Shown here: piece by piece, positions 7,514-16,037 of the stretch
How positions within the stretch are numbered: position 1 is the stretch's first letter
Layout of the letters: the number at the start of each line of letters is the position of its first letter
DNA from: Ferruginibacter sp.
GTDB taxonomy: Bacteria > Bacteroidota > Bacteroidia > Chitinophagales > Chitinophagaceae
Assembly: GCA_017988335.1 (NCBI GenBank)
Contig: JAGNRZ010000003.1
Location: 1-50,763 of the forward strand
Reading direction: 5' to 3'
Length of the DNA stretch: 50,763 nt
Translations under genes and position numbers: made by a program
Notes under the pieces: generated by a model
What the model saw: only the letters and a program-made list of their open reading frames with translations
What the model was told of the DNA's origin: nothing
Databases searched by the model: none

Positions 7514-8779
7514 ATGAGTTCAAACAAATTAAGCCAATTAGCCGAAACTTTAATTGGCAGCGAAATTGTTAGGTTGGGTGCAGAGATAAAAGAAAAAATT
7601 AAGCAAGGACATAAAATTTACAACTATACCATAGGCGATTTTGACTCTACCGTTTTTCCCATACCGCAAGAGTTAGAGCAAAGCATTATTGAATCTTTTC
7701 AAAATAAAAATACTACATATCCTCCGGCTGAAGGTAGTTTGGCATTAAGAGAAGCGGTTTCAAAATTTATTGCACACAATGAAGGCATTGAATATAATGC
7801 TAATGAAATTTTAATTGCTGCTGGTGGTCGTCCTTTAATTTATTCTGCTTTTAGGGCTATTATAGATAAGGAAGATAAAGTTATTTATGCTGTACCTAGC
7901 TGGAACAATAATCACTACGTACACTTTACCGAAGGTGAGCATGTAGTTATTGAAAGCAAGCTAGAAAATAATTTTATGCCTACGGCAGATGAAATTGCAC
8001 CTCATTTAAGTGGTGCTTCATTACTTGCATTATGTTCTCCATTAAACCCTACGGGTACTACATTTTCAAAAGAAGAGTTAACGGCTATTTGTAATTTAAT
8101 TATTGAAGAAAATGAAAGCCGTGGCGATTATGAAAAGAAGTTGTACTTAATGTACGATCAAATTTATTGGACACTTACTTTTGGTGATACCCAACACTAC
8201 AACCCTGTAAGTATTAACCCTAAAATGAAGGAGTACACCATTTTTATTGATGGTATTAGTAAAGCATTTGCAGCAACAGGAGTAAGAGTAGGTTGGGCTT
8301 TAGGCCCTGCAACTGTTATTAATAAAATGAAAGCTATTAACAGCCATGTAGGTGCATGGGCTCCTATGGCAGAGCAAGTTGCAGTTGGTAATTATCTTTC
8401 TCAAACACAAAATATTGCTACCTACTTTACTCATTTTAAAAATGAAATTGAAGAAAGACTTAGAAGAATATATGTAGGTTTTCAACAGTTAAAAGTTGAA
8501 GGTTTTGAAGTAGATGCTATTGCACCACAAGCCGCCATTTATCTTACTATACAAATAAATTTAGCAGGTAAAAAAACTGCTGAGCAGCATCTATTAGAAA
8601 GCCAAAACGATGTTACGGCGTATCTTTTAAATGAAGCTAAGCTAGCGGTAGTACCATTTTATGCTTTTGGTGCCAATAGAAATAGTAGTTGGTATAGGCT
8701 AAGTGTGGGTACTTGCAAAAAAGAAGAAATTGATGAAATGTTGGGTATGCTAAAAGCGGCTTTACTTAAACTTAGCTAG
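7514..8779 (+). CDS. pyridoxal-phosphate-dependent class I/II aminotransferase
   Basis: This is a 421-residue fold-type I aminotransferase of the aspartate aminotransferase superfamily. The PLP lysine is Lys250 in DGISKAFAATGVRVGW; the PLP-ring ligands are Asn178 (SPLNPTG), Asp215 (YDQIY) and Arg258; the C-terminal substrate-carboxylate arginine is in WYRLSVGT. It transfers an amino group between an amino acid and a 2-oxo acid; the substrate is not evident. Its stop overlaps the end of the convergent gene at 8776 by 4 bp. Confidence 0.92.
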   Translation: MSSNKLSQLAETLIGSEIVRLGAEIKEKIKQGHKIYNYTIGDFDSTVFPIPQELEQSIIESFQNKNTTYPPAEGSLALREAVSKFIAHNEGIEYNANEILIAAGGRPLIYSAFRAIIDKEDKVIYAVPSWNNNHYVHFTEGEHVVIESKLENNFMPTADEIAPHLSGASLLALCSPLNPTGTTFSKEELTAICNLIIEENESRGDYEKKLYLMYDQIYWTLTFGDTQHYNPVSINPKMKEYTIFIDGISKAFAATGVRVGWALGPATVINKMKAINSHVGAWAPMAEQVAVGNYLSQTQNIATYFTHFKNEIEERLRRIYVGFQQLKVEGFEVDAIAPQAAIYLTIQINLAGKKTAEQHLLESQNDVTAYLLNEAKLAVVPFYAFGANRNSSWYRLSVGTCKKEEIDEMLGMLKAALLKLS

Positions 8780-9024
8780 TTTTTACAATTTAAAAATACA
8801 AATGGCTTTTCTTTTCTTGAACGAAGAAATATTTGTAATACTAAGTAGTTATTAATTACCTTATACTTATTAATATTTATAATTTCATGGGCTGTAATTA
8901 AATTATCAAAGCTTTCTGCATTATTTAAAATGTCATGCAGTTGCTCCACCTCAAACTCAATAGCCTTAGGCGACATAACTGTTTGGTTTAGCAATACCAA
9001 TAAATCTCTTTTAGACTTATTCAT
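8776..9024 (-). CDS. small hypothetical protein
   Basis: This is an 82-residue protein starting MNKSKRDLLVLLNQTVMSPKA, acidic in the middle and rich in asparagine and isoleucine. No signal peptide and no recognised domain. It follows the tiny lipoprotein gene by 22 nt on the same strand, so the two probably form an operon. It could be a small regulatory or partner protein; nothing more can be said. Confidence 0.55.
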   Translation of the reverse strand: MNKSKRDLLVLLNQTVMSPKAIEFEVEQLHDILNNAESFDNLITAHEIININKYKVINNYLVLQIFLRSRKEKPFVFLNCKN

Positions 9025-9046
9025 TTATTATAACTACGTTAGTTTA

Positions 9047-9172
9047 TTAATAACCAACCATACCTTGCTTATTGGGGCAACCACATTGGCTTTTTTTAGA
9101 TGATGAACATCCAATTAAAACCAAATTGCTCACCAATAATAGCAACAATCCTATTTTTATTACTTTACTCAT
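9047..9172 (-). CDS. 41-residue putative lipoprotein
   Basis: A short ORF from the ATG at 9172 encodes a lysine start (MSKVIK), a hydrophobic core and a lipobox LIGC at residues 19-22, then SSSKKSQCGCPNKQGMVGY. After cleavage a mature lipopeptide of about 20 residues with a CGCPN motif would remain. The signal-peptide architecture is hard to get by chance. It lies upstream of and is probably co-transcribed with the 82-residue gene. Confidence 0.65.
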   Translation of the reverse strand: MSKVIKIGLLLLLVSNLVLIGCSSSKKSQCGCPNKQGMVGY

Positions 9173-9229
9173 AATTTAGATTTACCAAATTAAACTATTT
9201 TCACAAATAATTATTGCATTGTTTTAAAA

Positions 9230-10243
9230 TTGGTAGAAAAACTTAACATAAATATTGAAAAAAAGACCGTTTTAGTGGCTCCGTTAGATTGGGGGCTGGG
9301 TCATGCTACTCGTTGTATTTCAATTATTAACATTTTAATTACCCAAAATTGTAATGTAATTATTGCTGCAGATACAGCTATAACCATTTTGCTAAAAAAA
9401 ACCTTCCCAAACCTTACTTTTCTACATTTACTAGGCTATAATATTAAATATAGCAAAACCAAAAAAGGATTACCCTTAAAAATAATAAGCCAACTGCCAC
9501 AAATATTTAAAGCTATAAAAAATGAAAACAATTGGCTACAAAAAGTAGTTACTGAACATAATATTGATGTTGTAGTTAGTGATAATAGACCTGGTTTGTA
9601 CAACTCAAAAGTAAAATGTATTTATATTACCCATCAACTTACAATAAAAGCCAATAATAAGTTTATTGAAAGATGGATACAAAAACTACACTACAAATAC
9701 ATTAATAAATTTACTGAATGTTGGGTGCCAGATGTAGAGGGTGAAAACAATTTGGCTGGTAAATTATCTCACCCTAAAAGAAAACCACAAATACCTGTAA
9801 AATATATTGGAGCATTATCAAGATTTGTAAAAAAAGATTTACCTGTAATTTATGATGTGGCAATTGTGCTAAGTGGCCCAGAGCCACAACGTACCATTTT
9901 TGAAAACATTATTTTAAGTCAGTTAAAAAATACTAGTAAAAAAATTGTTTTAGTAAGAGGCTTGTTAAATAGTGATGTCCTAATAAATAATTTGCCATCA
10001 AATATCAATTATTATAATTTTTTAAATGCCGATGATTTAAATGATATAATGCTACAATCTAATTTAATTATTTGTAGAAGTGGTTATAGCAGCATTATGG
10101 ATTTAGAAGTATTACAAAAAAAAGCTGTGCTAGTGCCTACTCCAGGGCAAACAGAACAAGAGTATTTGGCAAAAAGGTTGGCTACAAAAAACAACTACAG
10201 CACCGTTACTCAAAGTGAATTTGATTTACAAAAATTATTATAA
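9230..10243 (+). CDS. glycosyltransferase-like protein (MurG/GT28-like, GT-B fold)
   Basis: This is a 337-residue predicted glycosyltransferase. The N-terminal part has VLVAPLDWGLGHATRCISI (residues 15-33), the glycine-rich acceptor/nucleotide loop seen in MurG and related GT-B enzymes. The C-terminal part has VLSGPEPQRTIFE, then ICRSGYSSIMDLEVL and LVPTPGQTEQEYLAKRL, the sugar-nucleotide-binding pattern of GT28. No ATG is available upstream of the conserved N-terminus, so the TTG at 9230 is taken as start. It converges with the GT2 gene, overlapping by 6 bp. Sugar and acceptor are unknown. Confidence 0.85.
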   Translation: MVEKLNINIEKKTVLVAPLDWGLGHATRCISIINILITQNCNVIIAADTAITILLKKTFPNLTFLHLLGYNIKYSKTKKGLPLKIISQLPQIFKAIKNENNWLQKVVTEHNIDVVVSDNRPGLYNSKVKCIYITHQLTIKANNKFIERWIQKLHYKYINKFTECWVPDVEGENNLAGKLSHPKRKPQIPVKYIGALSRFVKKDLPVIYDVAIVLSGPEPQRTIFENIILSQLKNTSKKIVLVRGLLNSDVLINNLPSNINYYNFLNADDLNDIMLQSNLIICRSGYSSIMDLEVLQKKAVLVPTPGQTEQEYLAKRLATKNNYSTVTQSEFDLQKLL

Positions 10244-11443
10244 GCCAATGCTATCGCCTCTGTTATCCTTATTGTGGCTGCTTACAATACTTTTGGTTTC
10301 AGCTAAATAAAATCGTTTTACAATTTCCTTAGGTAGTTGCTCAACCCACTCAATAATTTTACCGATAGATAAATGATTTTGACAAAAAATTATAGCTGTA
10401 TCATTTTTTAGTAACGATTGAATATTATTAATATCGCTTATTGTATTCCTTGTATCATTACTAAAAACATTTACTCTTCCTAAAACTGTTTCGTTGTGTT
10501 GAGTTAAAATATCAACAACAGCATTATAATTTTTTTCATCAGAAACAACAAGGTTTGCTTTATTTTTTAAAGATGATTCTTTGTTAATTTTAAAAATGCT
10601 TGAAACAGCCGCCACCGCAGCTCTTAAATGAATGCCTGTATTAATTAAGAAAGTAAAAAATGCTGCATTAGTACCTTTGTAATGCTTATGTACAAATTGG
10701 TTCATAGCTTTATAAAACAATCGTACATAGTTTAAGCTTCCTTTTTTTGTACTTTCTCCTTTAAAATGAATAATAGTAGTTTGAGCAAAATAATAGTTTT
10801 TATATCCTGCTTTTTGTATGCGATAGCTTAAGTCAACATCTTCACCATACATAAAAAAATCTTCGTCAAAGCTGCCCACTTTATTTAAAATTGTTTGGGG
10901 TATTAGCATAAATGCACCAGCTAATACATCTACCTCGTGGATTTGGTTTGATGATAAATGCCCCAAATGATATTTTGCAAATGTAGAAGAGGTAGGGAAA
11001 AGTGTTGCTAAGCCTAAAATTTTAAACAATGATATGCTTGGCGAAGGAAAAGCCCTTTTACTTTCTTTTAAAAACCGACCACTACCGTCAATCATTTTTA
11101 CACCAACAGCACCAACAGCTTCAGTGCTTTTGGCAAAAGCAATTACTTTTTCTAAACAGTCTTCTGCAATTATAGTATCTGGATTTAAAAATAGTATATA
11201 TTCACCTGTTGCTTTTGCTACGGCAATATTATTAGCTTTTGCAAAGCCCACATTTTCGTTTAGCCAAATAAATTGTACTTGTGTAAAGTTGTTTTCAAAA
11301 TATGTTTTACTACCATCGGTACTATTATTATCTACAACAAAAATTTCGCTAGTAATATTTTTGGTAGCCAACAATACAGATTGTAAGCACTGTTCTAAAA
11401 AATGTTTTACGTTATAGTTTACTATGATAACAGATAATTGCAA
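10238..11443 (-). CDS. glycosyltransferase family 2 protein (rhamnosyltransferase-like)
   Basis: This is a 401-residue GT-A enzyme. It starts LSVIIVNYNVKHFLEQCL, has FVVDNNSTDGS (about 35-45), NVGFAKANNIAVAKA, and the metal-binding LFLNPDT (about 83-89). GAFMLIPQ and FDEDFFMYGEDVDLSYRIQKAGY follow, as in WbbL-like rhamnosyl transferases. The C-terminal 130 residues are an unrecognised extension. The start codon appears to be TTG at 11443 because no in-frame ATG precedes the conserved N-terminus. The protein probably acts on cell-surface polysaccharide at the inner membrane. Confidence 0.88.
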   Translation of the reverse strand: MQLSVIIVNYNVKHFLEQCLQSVLLATKNITSEIFVVDNNSTDGSKTYFENNFTQVQFIWLNENVGFAKANNIAVAKATGEYILFLNPDTIIAEDCLEKVIAFAKSTEAVGAVGVKMIDGSGRFLKESKRAFPSPSISLFKILGLATLFPTSSTFAKYHLGHLSSNQIHEVDVLAGAFMLIPQTILNKVGSFDEDFFMYGEDVDLSYRIQKAGYKNYYFAQTTIIHFKGESTKKGSLNYVRLFYKAMNQFVHKHYKGTNAAFFTFLINTGIHLRAAVAAVSSIFKINKESSLKNKANLVVSDEKNYNAVVDILTQHNETVLGRVNVFSNDTRNTISDINNIQSLLKNDTAIIFCQNHLSIGKIIEWVEQLPKEIVKRFYLAETKSIVSSHNKDNRGDSIGL

Positions 11444-11500
11444 AAGCTGGTGGTTAATTAAATACGAATTACGGTTTTTTTAGTGAGTAAACAAAATGGT

Positions 11501-11610
11501 AGAACGCTGATTTTATATGATGCATAAGATAAAATATGATTTTTATCTAAACAACATTACTTATTTCAAAAATCATATTTTATCATAATCATCTGCGTCA
11601 TCTGTGTTCT
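11501..11610. repeat. long imperfect inverted repeat (REP-like), 'ATCATATTTTAT...CTGTGTTCT' family
   Basis: Arms at about 11501-11544 and 11567-11610 pair imperfectly over some 43 bp (AGAACGCTGATT... on the left; the right arm ends TCTGTGTTCT). The inner parts, AAAATATGATTTTT and AAAAATCATATTTT, pair almost perfectly, with a loop of about 22 nt. A single-arm relative is at 41431-41474 upstream of the selD region. It lies between two minus-strand genes and could act as a terminator-like hairpin. Confidence 0.75.
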
Positions 11611-11611
11611 A

Positions 11612-13021
11612 TCATAAACTTTGCTCATGCTTTATTACATTATTAGGATCATACATTTTTTTTATTGCCTTTAACCTTTCTAAACTATTGCCATAATATT
11701 GTTGCAAACTGTTTTTAAAATTTACATCAGGGTAGTTTCTGTATTGAGCTGTAATATTGTTTTGATAAAATTGTTGTTGTATTTCTTCAAACCTTGCCAT
11801 TAGTTTATTGCCTTGTGTAGGCGTTTCCCAATAGGCTTGTAACTCACTAAAGTAAAAATAATCTCTATGGGCAAAGCAACTTGTCTTTTCAAATTCAGTA
11901 TTTTGTACCGCACCACCAACAGTATTAACTTGATAAATCATACCCGGTGCATTAATTACTTTTTGCAATACATCTTCAATAAACGGTTCTATTTCATCAA
12001 AACTTTTATACAACCCAGCCGATGCATTTTTAAAATTCATTGGGTTTTGCCTTCCGTAATATGTTTTTAATGCAGTGACCAATGGTTGAGCAGCGGTTTT
12101 GCTTGTAGTTTGGCTTACGGCCGAAAGCTTAGTAATAAAATTTTGAACAGCAGGTGTTACTTTGCTGGTGTTTGTTAATAAAATATAAACTGTTTTTCCA
12201 TTTAGTAGGCAAGCGCTAAAACAGGCATTGGGTAATAATTTACTTTCCTCAAACCAAAGCTTAAATATTTCAGCTGCTTTTTTTGCAGTAGCATTTTTTG
12301 TTTTAAAACGAATGCTTTGCATGGCTTTGGGTGCAGTATGTACTTTAAATTTTAATTCGGTTACAACACCAAAGTTTCCACTAGCACCACCTTTACAAGC
12401 CCAAAGTAGTTCTGGATTTTCTTTACTATTTACAATATTACCTTTTCCATCTACCATGGTTACTTCCAATAAACTATCGCAGGTTAACCCAAATAAACGG
12501 CTCATTAAACCATAGCCGCCGCCTGTAACTAAGCCACCAATTGCCACACCAGCACAACTTCCGCCAGGTAGTATTTTTTGCTTTGGTAAAATGTTGTTGT
12601 ATAAATTAGATAAAGTGCAACCAGGACCTACTTTAATTTTAAAATCCTCAAGCCACTCTACTTTATTTAGTTGAGATAGATTTATTACCATACCTCCATT
12701 ATTACTGCTAAATCCTTCCATACAATGTCCGCCACTTTTTATGGCAATGGGTAGTTTATTAGCTATAGCATATTTTACTGCTTGTGCTACACCTTCGGTA
12801 GAAGTACATACCGCAATAAGTTGAGGATATTTATCAATGCGTTTGTTAAATCCTTTACGCAATACATCATATTGAGCATCGGCTTTTTTATAGTAAGTAA
12901 CATCATTATTGCTTAAAGGAAAATCAGCTACTAAAAACCCTTTTGTTAAGCCCATTAAAGGCTTTGCTAAAATTGCGGCATTAAGCACTAACGCTGTTTT
13001 TAAAAATTGTTTACGTTGCAT
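11612..13021 (-). CDS. FAD-linked oxidase, berberine-bridge/GOOX-like, probably with bicovalent FAD
   Basis: This is a 469-residue PCMH-type flavoprotein oxidase. Residues 1-30 (RKQFLKT, then a hydrophobic run) look like an export signal, possibly Tat-like but with KQ rather than the full twin arginine. The FAD domain has IKSGGHCMEG, where the histidine (residue 99) is the usual 8-alpha attachment, and SCAGVAIGG, where Cys156 is the usual 6-S-cysteinyl attachment. TGGGYGLMSR follows. The last 45 residues (YRNYPD..., YGNSLERLKAIKKMYDPNNV) are a BBE domain. Members oxidise sugars or alcohols with O2; the substrate here is unknown. The ATG at 13021 is preferred over a TTG two codons upstream. 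Confidence 0.9.
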   Translation of the reverse strand: MQRKQFLKTALVLNAAILAKPLMGLTKGFLVADFPLSNNDVTYYKKADAQYDVLRKGFNKRIDKYPQLIAVCTSTEGVAQAVKYAIANKLPIAIKSGGHCMEGFSSNNGGMVINLSQLNKVEWLEDFKIKVGPGCTLSNLYNNILPKQKILPGGSCAGVAIGGLVTGGGYGLMSRLFGLTCDSLLEVTMVDGKGNIVNSKENPELLWACKGGASGNFGVVTELKFKVHTAPKAMQSIRFKTKNATAKKAAEIFKLWFEESKLLPNACFSACLLNGKTVYILLTNTSKVTPAVQNFITKLSAVSQTTSKTAAQPLVTALKTYYGRQNPMNFKNASAGLYKSFDEIEPFIEDVLQKVINAPGMIYQVNTVGGAVQNTEFEKTSCFAHRDYFYFSELQAYWETPTQGNKLMARFEEIQQQFYQNNITAQYRNYPDVNFKNSLQQYYGNSLERLKAIKKMYDPNNVIKHEQSL

Positions 13022-13024
13022 AAT

Positions 13025-13032
13025 CAAATCTA
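13025..13032 (-). promoter_or_regulatory. Bacteroidota -7 promoter box of the FAD oxidase gene
   Basis: TAGATTTG matches TAnnTTTG and ends 3 nt before the ATG at 13021, suggesting a nearly leaderless transcript. Confidence 0.4.
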
Positions 13033-13060
13033 CACAAAACCTATATTATCTTTACACAAA

Positions 13061-13089
13061 ATGTACGATGTACGATGTTAGATGTACGT
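13061..13089 (+). repeat. 'GATGTTAGATGTACG' repeat, copy R1
   Basis: The copy begins ATGTACGATGTACGATG and continues with the core GATGTTAGATGTACG. It lies 26 nt upstream of the four-helix-bundle gene, and a copy differing at one base of 28 lies just after that gene (13468). Further copies are at 13511-13538 (inverted), 23732-23750 and inside mnmH (43421-43496). Confidence 0.85.
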
Positions 13090-13114
13090 CTTTTTACAAA
13101 ATATTTTATTTTTT

Positions 13115-13462
13115 ATGACATCAGACGAAATGAAAACTAGAACCAAGTTGTTTGCAATAAATATTGCTAAACTAACTCAGGAATTACCTAATACAGAAAT
13201 TAATAGACCTTATAAAGCACAAATAATAAGAAGTAGTAGTTCAGTTGGAGCAAATTATAAAGCCTCTAGAAGAACCAAATCGAATGCTGATTTTATTAAT
13301 AACTTAAAAATAGTTGAAGAAGAATTAGATGAATCATTATTTTTTTTAGAATTATTAGCTGAATTTAATCAAGACAAAAAAACTTTAATTGCACAGTTAT
13401 ATGTTGAAGGGGAAACTTTACTTAAAATAATTGTTGCATCAATCGTTTCATCAAGAAAATAA
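13115..13462 (+). CDS. four-helix bundle protein (23S rRNA intervening-sequence protein / S23 family)
   Basis: This is a 115-residue all-helical protein from the ATG at 13115; a reading back to 13082 would run into the repeat and is less likely. The family signature is visible: LTQELPNTE, then YKAQIIRSSSSVGANYKASRRTKS (about 39-62; string shortened in family terms to 'Q-x-x-R-S-x-S-S-x-x-A-N-x-x-E/A'), ADFINNLKIVEEELDES and LFFLELLAEF. Relatives are encoded in 23S rRNA intervening sequences, and a related protein (Avd) assists diversity-generating retroelements. Their biochemical role is unclear. Here the gene stands alone, framed by near-identical short repeats, with no reverse transcriptase or rRNA nearby. 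Confidence 0.88.
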   Translation: MTSDEMKTRTKLFAINIAKLTQELPNTEINRPYKAQIIRSSSSVGANYKASRRTKSNADFINNLKIVEEELDESLFFLELLAEFNQDKKTLIAQLYVEGETLLKIIVASIVSSRK

Positions 13463-13467
13463 AAAAA

Positions 13468-13538
13468 TGTACGATATACGATGTTAGATGTACGATTTTA
13501 ATACAAGCAGTCGTACATCGTACATCTAACATCGTACA
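13468..13538. repeat. 'GATGTTAGATGTACG' repeats R2 (direct) and R3 (inverted)
   Basis: R2 (13468-13495) is identical to R1 except for one base. R3 (about 13511-13538) is the reverse complement of the same unit (CGTACATCTAACATCGTAC), giving a hairpin of about 26-bp arms around a 15-nt spacer. The pair begins 6 nt after the stop of the four-helix-bundle gene and ends 37 nt before thiL. Confidence 0.88.
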
Positions 13539-13574
13539 ACAAAAAAGTAGTAGATAAAACAACATACATTAAAA

Positions 13575-14597
13575 ATGAATAGAACAGAAATAGCTTCCCT
13601 TGGCGAATTTGGTTTAATAGACCATCTTACCAAAAACAACGAAACGAAACAATCGTCAACCATACTTTCTGTAGGCGACGATGCTGCTATAATTGACCAT
13701 GGTGGTATGCAAACTGTCGTAAGTACCGACTTATTAGTAGAAGGCATACATTTTGATTTAAGCTATACACCATTGAAACACTTAGGCTACAAAAGTGTAA
13801 TAGTAAACCTTAGCGATATTTATGCTATGAATGCAACGCCTACACAAATTGTGTTAAGCATTGCCATAAGCAATAAATTTAGTGTAGAGGCTTTAGATGA
13901 ATTTTATGATGGTGTTTACACCGCATGTGAAAAATATAATGTTGATTTGGTGGGTGGTGATACCACATCTACCCAAAAAGGTTTTGTAATTAGTATAACC
14001 GCCATTGGCGAAGTAGCACAAAACAAATTTGTAAAAAGAGATGGGGCAAAACTAAACGATTTAATTTGTGTAAGCGGCGATTTAGGTGCAGCGTTTTTAG
14101 GTCTTACAATTTTAGAAAGAGAAAAGAAAATTTTTGAAGAAACAGGTGCACAACCCGATCTTGAAAATCAAACTTACATTGTTGGTAGAATGCTAAAGCC
14201 AGAAGCCCGTAAAGATGTAATTGAATATTTTGAGAAGCATAACATTATGCCTACAAGCATGATGGATATTAGCGATGGTTTAAGTAGTGAGCTATTACAC
14301 ATTTGCAAGCAAAGTAATGCTGGTTGTGTAATACACGAAGATAAAATACCGTTTAATGAAGACATGAAAGCCTTTGCTTACAAGTTACAGCTAGACCCTA
14401 CAGCTTGTGCATTAAGCGGCGGCGAAGATTATGAGTTACTGTTTACCGTAAGCCAAACCGATTACGAAAAAATAAACGAAAACAATGGCTTAAGTATAAT
14501 TGGTTATATAACCGAAGCAGATAAAGGCAAACATATTATTACAAGAGGTGGTAATAAACATGAGTTAGTAGCACAAGGGTGGAATCATTTGAAATAG
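13575..14597 (+). CDS. thiL: thiamine-monophosphate kinase
   Basis: Phosphorylates thiamine phosphate to thiamine diphosphate with ATP. The 340-residue protein has the ThiL/PurM-like layout: IASLGEFGLIDHL, SVGDDAAII (metal-binding aspartates, about 35-43), VSTDLLVEGIHFDLSY, VIVNLSDIYAMNATP and VGGDTTST. The second half contains MDISDGLSSEL and LSGGEDYELLF. All expected acidic residues are present. No other thiamine genes are nearby. The next gene begins 46 nt downstream (or 2 nt if a longer start is used), so they may be co-transcribed. Confidence 0.96.
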   Translation: MNRTEIASLGEFGLIDHLTKNNETKQSSTILSVGDDAAIIDHGGMQTVVSTDLLVEGIHFDLSYTPLKHLGYKSVIVNLSDIYAMNATPTQIVLSIAISNKFSVEALDEFYDGVYTACEKYNVDLVGGDTTSTQKGFVISITAIGEVAQNKFVKRDGAKLNDLICVSGDLGAAFLGLTILEREKKIFEETGAQPDLENQTYIVGRMLKPEARKDVIEYFEKHNIMPTSMMDISDGLSSELLHICKQSNAGCVIHEDKIPFNEDMKAFAYKLQLDPTACALSGGEDYELLFTVSQTDYEKINENNGLSIIGYITEADKGKHIITRGGNKHELVAQGWNHLK

Positions 14598-14643
14598 TAT
14601 GCAGCAATTAATCAATATTTATAATCTCTATATAAAAAACACT

Positions 14644-16017
14644 ATGCAAATAAAACATTCAATAGTAATTGCTATTTTAATCTTTGTAAGCAATTCTACC
14701 AAAGCACAACTATCTTTTTCGGGTATAAAAGCAGGTAACTTATCTGGCGTACTAGGAGGCACCGTTAATCCAGCTAATCTTGCAGATAATCATTACAAAT
14801 GGGATGTTAACCTTTTTAGTGTAAATCAGCATTTATCCAATAGTAACCAATCATTTAAGTTTAGCACTTTGTTTGATGGTAATAGTACTTTTTTTGACGA
14901 TGTATTTAACAGCAACAGTAGTATTCCTGTAAATTTAAATGTTAGTGCTGAAGCTGTAGGGCCAAGTGTTATGTATAATACAGGAAAAAAATGGAGCTTT
15001 GGTTTAATTACAAGAGGTAGGGTAGCCGGAAATTTACAAGAGTTTGATCCCAACTTTTTACAATCAATTAATAATGTAACCGATGGCACACTTCCACAAA
15101 GTATTGCGTCGAACAATAATCAAAAATTAAGTGTTACCGCTTGGTCAGAGATTGGTGTATCTGCCGCTACAATAATAAATGATAAATCGCCTCATGTTAT
15201 TAAAGCAGGGGCAACTATTAAATATTTAATGGGTTATGCCAATGCTTTTGCCAACATCAACCAATTTAAAGGCACATTAAACGAAGATATTAGTGGTGAT
15301 GTTTTTTTAAGCAATACTACTGGTACTATTGCAGTAGGCAACAGCGGCAGCATTGAGCAATTTAATAATGGTGATTTTAAAAAGTCTGGCAGCGGAGTTG
15401 GGTTTGATATAGGTGCCGTATATGAATTTAGACCTGACGGTTATGAAAAAAAATACAAATACAAAATTGGTTTAGCTATCAATGATATAGGCAGCATAAA
15501 ATATAAAACAACCAACAGCCAATTTGCAAATTATACAATAGATATTACTGGTGGTGAAACTTGGTATCCGTCTGAGTTAGATGGATTAGACTTAAACGAA
15601 ATAAAAACCTACCTAGACTCTAAACCTAATTTATTTACCAGAAATTTTAATGGCGACCAATCGTATAAGGTAGGCTTACCTACTACAATAAATTTATCTG
15701 CAGGTATGCATTTGCACAAAAACTTTTATTTAGATGCTACAGCCACTGTTAATGCTGCAAAAAAAACAAACCTTTATAGCGCCACATACTCCAACACTTA
15801 TACTGTTACTCCTTATTTTGAAACTAACAAAATAGGTGTTTATTTACCCATAAATTATAATGCAATTTCTAAATTTAATGTTGGGTTTGCAGTTAAAGCA
15901 GGTCCTATTTTTATTGGGGGTAGCAGCCTTATTAACAGCTTCTTTAATTCAAAATCGCTTGATTTATTTGCAGGAATACGTTTTGGGGGCATGAATAAAA
16001 AAAGGAATAACGATTAA
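14644..16017 (+). CDS. DUF5723-like outer-membrane protein
   Basis: This is a 457-residue protein with a cleavable signal (MQIKHSIVIAILIFVSNSTKAQ) from the ATG at 14644; an in-frame ATG at 14599 would put 15 extra residues before the signal. The mature start (GIKAGNLSGVLGGTVNPANLADNHYK in family terms 'NPA-x-x-AD') and the alternating aromatic/glycine strands fit the Bacteroidota DUF5723 beta-barrel family. Location is the outer membrane; function unknown. It sits between thiL and the S41 peptidase in one direction, so the three may be one operon. Confidence 0.75.
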   Translation: MQIKHSIVIAILIFVSNSTKAQLSFSGIKAGNLSGVLGGTVNPANLADNHYKWDVNLFSVNQHLSNSNQSFKFSTLFDGNSTFFDDVFNSNSSIPVNLNVSAEAVGPSVMYNTGKKWSFGLITRGRVAGNLQEFDPNFLQSINNVTDGTLPQSIASNNNQKLSVTAWSEIGVSAATIINDKSPHVIKAGATIKYLMGYANAFANINQFKGTLNEDISGDVFLSNTTGTIAVGNSGSIEQFNNGDFKKSGSGVGFDIGAVYEFRPDGYEKKYKYKIGLAINDIGSIKYKTTNSQFANYTIDITGGETWYPSELDGLDLNEIKTYLDSKPNLFTRNFNGDQSYKVGLPTTINLSAGMHLHKNFYLDATATVNAAKKTNLYSATYSNTYTVTPYFETNKIGVYLPINYNAISKFNVGFAVKAGPIFIGGSSLINSFFNSKSLDLFAGIRFGGMNKKRNND

Positions 16018-16037
16018 TATTTGTGTAATTTTATTTA

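Noticed and set aside
12909-13118. Plus-strand ORF of 69 residues ending in CTMYDVRCTS
   Set aside because: It is opposite the FAD oxidase start and its tail is translated repeat R1, not a gene.
13115-13462. Diversity-generating retroelement accessory protein (Avd)
   Set aside because: The fold family is related, but there is no reverse transcriptase, template repeat or variable repeat nearby.
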